Source of the DNA: Coriobacteriales bacterium
GTDB taxonomy: Bacteria > Actinomycetota > Coriobacteriia > Coriobacteriales > UBA8131
Direction of reading: 5' to 3'
Assembly: GCA_031286975.1 (NCBI GenBank)
Contig: JAITTM010000127.1
Coordinates: 1 to 6,735, forward strand
DNA length: 6,735 nt
Part shown: piece by piece, positions 4,756 through 6,735 of the stretch
Position numbering within the stretch: the stretch's first letter is position 1
Layout: the number at the start of each line of letters is the position of its first letter
Made by a program: the position numbers and the translations under genes
Notes under the pieces: model-generated
Databases searched by the model: none
What the model was told of the DNA's origin: nothing
What the model saw: the letters and a program-made list of their open reading frames with translations, nothing else

Positions 4756-6381
4756 TTAACTCAAACCGAGTGCATTATTCACGCAGATGCGACTGAAGGC
4801 GACACATTCTCCAAGATTTCCTCCGCCTTGATACATATTGCACCATATGGAGCCAAATTCTCCGGAAGAGTAGAGATTGGGTATTGGCGTATCATCCAAG
4901 TCGAGAACCTGGCCCTTCGCATTCCTTTTTGGTCCTCCATCGGTGTTGAGAAGGATGGGCTCTTGGCAAATCGCATAAAACGGTGGCTCCACAATGCTGG
5001 TCATCCAATGAGCAGGTCGATAGAACGCCGTGTCCAAACCAGCAGCGCAATCCCTGTTCCAAGAATTAATCGTTGTCTCAAGTTCTTTTTCAGGGACATT
5101 GATTTTTCTCGCCAGCTCAGAAATCGTATCGGCCTGAAAACCCCATCCGTCTTCTTCGGGGTTTTCTGTGAGCATCGAGCCGGACAACCCCGACAGAGCG
5201 GCTATCTTGTTTGCGTTGTCGAACAAAAACCAGCTCTTCTCAGGCTGATGGGCGTGGGGCCACTCGCCACCGTAATTGGAGTGCCCGTGCTTGCAACCAA
5301 CCTCTGTTTCGTTCGTAGCCCCGCCAGCCTTTGTTGTCTCCCAATCCAGCTTTACTCCATAATCGACATCCATAAAGTAACGTCGACCGCTTATCCCTAC
5401 AACGATGCCTTTCTCTTTTGCTAAAACGCCATATCCGGCATGCTGCACTCCGTCTACTGTCACAGCGTTAGTCCAACCCCCTGCCATTGAATTCATATGC
5501 CACATACTTGCTCCAACTTTTTGGCACATGGGAAACCCGTCTCCCGTGTTATAGACCCCTGCCAAAGGATGAGCGTGAACCAGGGACAGATAATCCTGTC
5601 GCATCGTTTGATTGCTCTCAAAACCTCCACAGCACATGATTACGGCCTTATTTGCCTTAACCTTTACCTCTGAACCCCCCTCAAGATAAACCACACCAAG
5701 AATCGCCTTTGATTCTTGATCCTGTATGAGAGAGGTCGCAGGTGCCTCCGTCTTGTGTGTAATGACATCGGTGTGCTGCTCAATGACTGAAAGCATGAAC
5801 ATCGAAACAGTCTTTATCTCTTCGCCCGTAAAGATGACATGCCCGATATGCCATGCAGATTCGAATTCAGGATACTCGGGCCAGCAGGACTGACCTTCCA
5901 ACTTGCCGGGATCCTCAAAGGTATAGTCCTCCTCTTTTGCCCCAAGCGATTTCAAGAAGTTGAAGTTATCTTGAAGATAGGTTGCGTATGCCTCAAGTAC
6001 GTCATCTGATGTTGTGTCAAAGGGGCCTCTCAGATCCTTCAGATATTGCAAGCACCCCTCATAGTTCTCCTTGTCGGTATAGAGGACTTGACCGCCGCTA
6101 TAGGGGCTGTTTCCCCCACCAAGAGCGTAGGGACTCTTCTCAAGCAGAAGACAGGTTTCGCCGTTTCCCTCGACGGCAACGGAGACTGCTGCGGATGCAC
6201 CGGCCAGCCCCGACCCGACAACTACGACATCATATTCTTCATCCCAGGATATTGCCGCTTCTTTTGCGCCATCTGCCGTACCCTGCTCTTTGGAGGCGCA
6301 GGCCATCAAGCCCACGGAAGCTGCCCCCGCCACAGCCAATGCAGTTCCTTTCAAAAATCCTCTGCTTGATAGTTCACTCAT
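4756..6381 (-). CDS. Exported FAD-dependent reductase/dehydrogenase (fumarate reductase / 3-ketosteroid dehydrogenase flavoprotein superfamily), 541 aa
   Basis: Predicted extracytoplasmic flavoprotein that would reduce or dehydrogenate a small organic compound; the substrate is unknown. The N-terminus SSRGFLKG plus a hydrophobic stretch ends in LMAC (Cys28), a Tat-like signal with a lipobox. Only one arginine is present where Tat signals have two. The FAD fold starts at YDVVVVGSGLAG (GxGxxG at 56, 58, 61), with LLLEKS at 79-83 as the end of the second strand; VIMCCGGFESN at 248-257, SGRRYF at 331-336 and NTDGGPKRN at 479-487 follow, and the C-terminal FAD-contact region is YSSGEFGSIWCNMYQGGGNLGECVAFSR. 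This last motif takes the place of the NRLGGN-type arginine motif of true fumarate reductases, so a dicarboxylate substrate is unlikely. The start at 6381 is fixed by AAGGAGG; the frame is open to 6417. No cytochrome or membrane partner is in view. LysR is the convergent neighbour. Confidence 0.9.
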   Translation of the reverse strand: MSELSSRGFLKGTALAVAGAASVGLMACASKEQGTADGAKEAAISWDEEYDVVVVGSGLAGASAAVSVAVEGNGETCLLLEKSPYALGGGNSPYSGGQVLYTDKENYEGCLQYLKDLRGPFDTTSDDVLEAYATYLQDNFNFLKSLGAKEEDYTFEDPGKLEGQSCWPEYPEFESAWHIGHVIFTGEEIKTVSMFMLSVIEQHTDVITHKTEAPATSLIQDQESKAILGVVYLEGGSEVKVKANKAVIMCCGGFESNQTMRQDYLSLVHAHPLAGVYNTGDGFPMCQKVGASMWHMNSMAGGWTNAVTVDGVQHAGYGVLAKEKGIVVGISGRRYFMDVDYGVKLDWETTKAGGATNETEVGCKHGHSNYGGEWPHAHQPEKSWFLFDNANKIAALSGLSGSMLTENPEEDGWGFQADTISELARKINVPEKELETTINSWNRDCAAGLDTAFYRPAHWMTSIVEPPFYAICQEPILLNTDGGPKRNAKGQVLDLDDTPIPNLYSSGEFGSIWCNMYQGGGNLGECVAFSRICVNNALGLS

Positions 6382-6386
6382 GATGT

Positions 6387-6393
6387 CCTCCTT
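6387..6393 (-). promoter_or_regulatory. Ribosome binding site that fixes the flavoprotein start
   Basis: AAGGAGG on the minus strand lies 5 nt before ATG 6381. The longer reading from ATG 6417 would place 12 polar residues before the signal peptide and lacks a binding site. Confidence 0.85.
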
Positions 6394-6428
6394 GCTTTGT
6401 AAACCGTCATCAAGCAAAGCCTAACTCG

Positions 6429-6442
6429 CCCACACGTGTGGG
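6429..6442. promoter_or_regulatory. Perfect 14-bp palindrome upstream of the flavoprotein gene, candidate operator
   Basis: CCCACACGTGTGGG lies 47-61 bp before the start codon at 6381. No T-run of terminator type follows on the minus strand; on the plus strand GGAAAAATAA follows. A dimeric regulator site is the likeliest reading. I could not place a convincing -35/-10 pair around it. Confidence 0.5.
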
Positions 6443-6735
6443 AAAAATAATCATTCGATTGACTATTGATGATTTACCGATTTCTCACCATAAGGAATGG
6501 TTATGCTCCATATGCCTGTTTGGATGTCTTTGATAAAGAGGTAAAACCAGGAGTGCTCCCGCTGGTAAGCCAAAAGCCAATGCCGACCCACATGCAAACC
6601 ATCGAATCAGTGAGAAACCCAAGCTTCATGCAGCTCGACCTTCTTCCAAACTGCATGAATTGGCAGGCAAAGACCCCCGCCCTGGCCAAAATCGCCGATG
6701 ATCGGGGCTAATCGGGCTTCCGCTCGCTGGGTTTC
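6443..6735. other. Stretch without a supported gene; contains inverted repeats and a possible gene remnant
   Basis: Two overlapping open frames (about 81 codons on plus from 6466, about 62 on minus from 6689) lack ribosome binding sites and recognisable domains. On the minus strand another short frame ending with TGA at 6487-6485 encodes a hydrophobic stretch (RWFACGSALAFGLPAGALLV) and could be a relic of a membrane protein. TTCATGCAG (6625-6633) and CTGCATGAA (6651-6659) form a perfect 9-bp inverted repeat around 17 nt. The gene on the right lies outside the window. Confidence 0.4.

Noticed and set aside
4732..5424. A 230-codon open frame on the plus strand over the end of the flavoprotein gene
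   Set aside because: Antisense shadow of the conserved FAD-binding C-terminus; it has no ribosome binding site and starts inside the intergenic space.
6466..6711. 81-codon open frame on the plus strand at the right edge
   Set aside because: No ribosome binding site, no recognised motif, and composition like non-coding sequence.
1..6735. CRISPR array, tRNA, rRNA or complete insertion sequence
   Set aside because: No regularly spaced repeats with spacers, no tRNA-like cloverleaf or rRNA sequence, and no transposase motifs with terminal repeats were seen.

Overview
The window looks like part of an anaerobic, gut-type Coriobacteriia (Eggerthellales-like) chromosome. This is inferred from the mixed GC content (about 60-70% in sampled parts of rarA, about 58% in nifB-like, 37-50% in the lysR and flavoprotein genes), from an exported Tat/lipoprotein-type FAD reductase of the kind these bacteria carry in many copies, and from an orphan NifB/NifX-type pair. 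No species can be named from the sequence alone.

Left part (1-1332): the 5' three fifths of rarA, an AAA+ replication-recombination ATPase, lies on the minus strand and runs off the left edge. Behind its start is a compact non-coding RNA gene on the same strand, with a promoter, a 166-nt body closed by a perfect 7-bp end-to-end stem and able to form a long rod, and a strong terminator. I read this as a 6S RNA (ssrS) candidate. A threefold 10/11-bp repeat lies between its promoter and the divergent lipoprotein gene.

Middle part (1333-3735): a 185-aa predicted lipoprotein of unknown function on the plus strand ends in a textbook terminator, followed by a 20-bp tandem duplication. On the minus strand, a NifX-type cofactor-binding protein and a NifB-type radical SAM protein form a two-gene operon with a 2-nt gap (3422 to 2017). 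Together they equal a NifB-NifX fusion cut in two, with no nitrogenase gene in view. Their proposed promoter has a perfect 16-bp dyad filling the gap between -35 and -10.

Right part (3736-6735): a LysR-type regulator is divergent from the NifX/NifB operon and convergent with a 541-aa exported FAD-dependent reductase. A T-N11-A LysR box lies at the regulator's own putative start of transcription, and a perfect 14-bp palindrome lies upstream of the reductase. The last 350 bases hold no gene I can support, only inverted repeats and a short possible gene remnant.

How the parts may work together: the regulator could control either neighbour. By the usual LysR rule the divergent NifX/NifB operon is the first candidate target, while shared low GC ties it to the reductase. 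The sequence does not decide between them. The most unusual element is the NifX/NifB pair: it keeps nearly all NifB motifs but lacks one conserved cluster-ligand cysteine, and it is under an apparently dedicated operator.
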